NCBI GenBank assembly: GCA_002418685.1
Contig: DIEP01000052.1
Span: 1-11,910 of the forward strand
DNA length: 11,910 nt
Direction of reading: 5' to 3'
Origin: Ignavibacteria bacterium UBA5771
GTDB lineage: Bacteria; Bacteroidota; Ignavibacteria; Kapaibacteriales; UBA2268
Each line of letters begins with the position of its first letter. Position 1 is the first letter of the stretch. The translations under genes were made by a program, and so were the position numbers. Positions 11,738-11,910 of the stretch are shown here, piece after piece. Under the pieces are notes generated by a model. The model was not told where the DNA came from. It was given only the letters and a program-made list of their open reading frames with translations, and did no database searches.

Positions 11738-11910
11738 ATGGCTCGTATAAAGATTCTATTGATATTTTTCACTACTGCAATTATTACAATTGGATTTATC
11801 GGGTGCTCGCAGGCAAAATTACCTCCTTGCGTTCCCAAATCATCGCACGGAATAATTATTCGTTGGGGTGAAATAAACTCCAAAAATAATTACGAAACAT
11901 TTTATGAATT
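11738..11910 (+). CDS. Putative lipoprotein, N-terminal part (cut by the window end)
   Basis: Fifty-seven complete codons are visible. The N-terminus has basic residues (MARIK), a hydrophobic stretch (ILLIFFTTAIITIGFIG) and a lipobox-like FIGC with Cys at residue 23, followed by SQAK. This is a type II signal peptide, so the protein should be lipidated and exported to the periplasm or outer membrane. The mature part seen so far (KLPPCVPKSSHGIIIRWGE and onward) matches no family I recognise. A good promoter and an AAGG ribosome site precede it. The gene continues beyond the window, so its function is open. Confidence 0.75.
   Translation, partial: MARIKILLIFFTTAIITIGFIGCSQAKLPPCVPKSSHGIIIRWGEINSKNNYETFYE

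Overview
The window is a low-GC (AT-rich) bacterial chromosome segment with compact genes. It probably comes from the Bacteroidota/Chlorobiota superphylum. Three intergenic regions carry the octamer TAATTTTG, which fits the Bacteroidota -7 box TAnnTTTG, each with an upstream TTG or TTTG. Several genes inside operons also have good Shine-Dalgarno sequences (AGGAGG, AAGGAG), which is unlike most Bacteroidia and Flavobacteriia and fits a deeper lineage such as Chlorobi, Ignavibacteria or Kapabacteria. The lineage is inference, not proven. The enzymes present imply an anaerobic or facultatively anaerobic metabolism.

Left part (1-2843): a plus-strand pair encodes a 3-hydroxybutyryl-CoA dehydrogenase and a protein made of six TPR repeats. 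It meets, tail to tail with an 8-bp overlap, a minus-strand GT4-type glycosyltransferase.

Centre (3037-9692, minus strand): seven tightly packed genes run in the order hdrC-hdrB-hdrA-flxD-flxC-flxB-flxA. They overlap by 4, 1, 8 and 8 bp and are then separated by 4 and 1 bp. This is a complete HdrABC-FlxABCD module. FlxA should take electrons from NAD(P)H, FlxB and FlxC carry cubane clusters, FlxD (MvhD type) links to HdrA, HdrA holds the flavin proposed to bifurcate electrons, and HdrC passes electrons to HdrB, whose two CCG domains reduce a disulfide. Ferredoxin is the expected second acceptor. All cluster-binding cysteine motifs look intact. The disulfide substrate is not revealed here: there is no dsrC, hydrogenase or formate dehydrogenase in the window. 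A candidate promoter with an overlapping dyad lies just upstream of hdrC, and a hairpin terminator built from a duplicated 15-bp palindrome lies after flxA.

Right part (9693-11910): a 636-bp non-coding stretch holds a cluster of inverted repeats and a strong terminator for a minus-strand gene encoding a 94-residue RRM RNA-binding protein. Upstream of that is a minus-strand short-chain dehydrogenase. Divergent from it, at the right edge, is the start of a lipoprotein gene, cut by the window end, with the best promoter of the window; the spacer of that promoter contains nine consecutive T.
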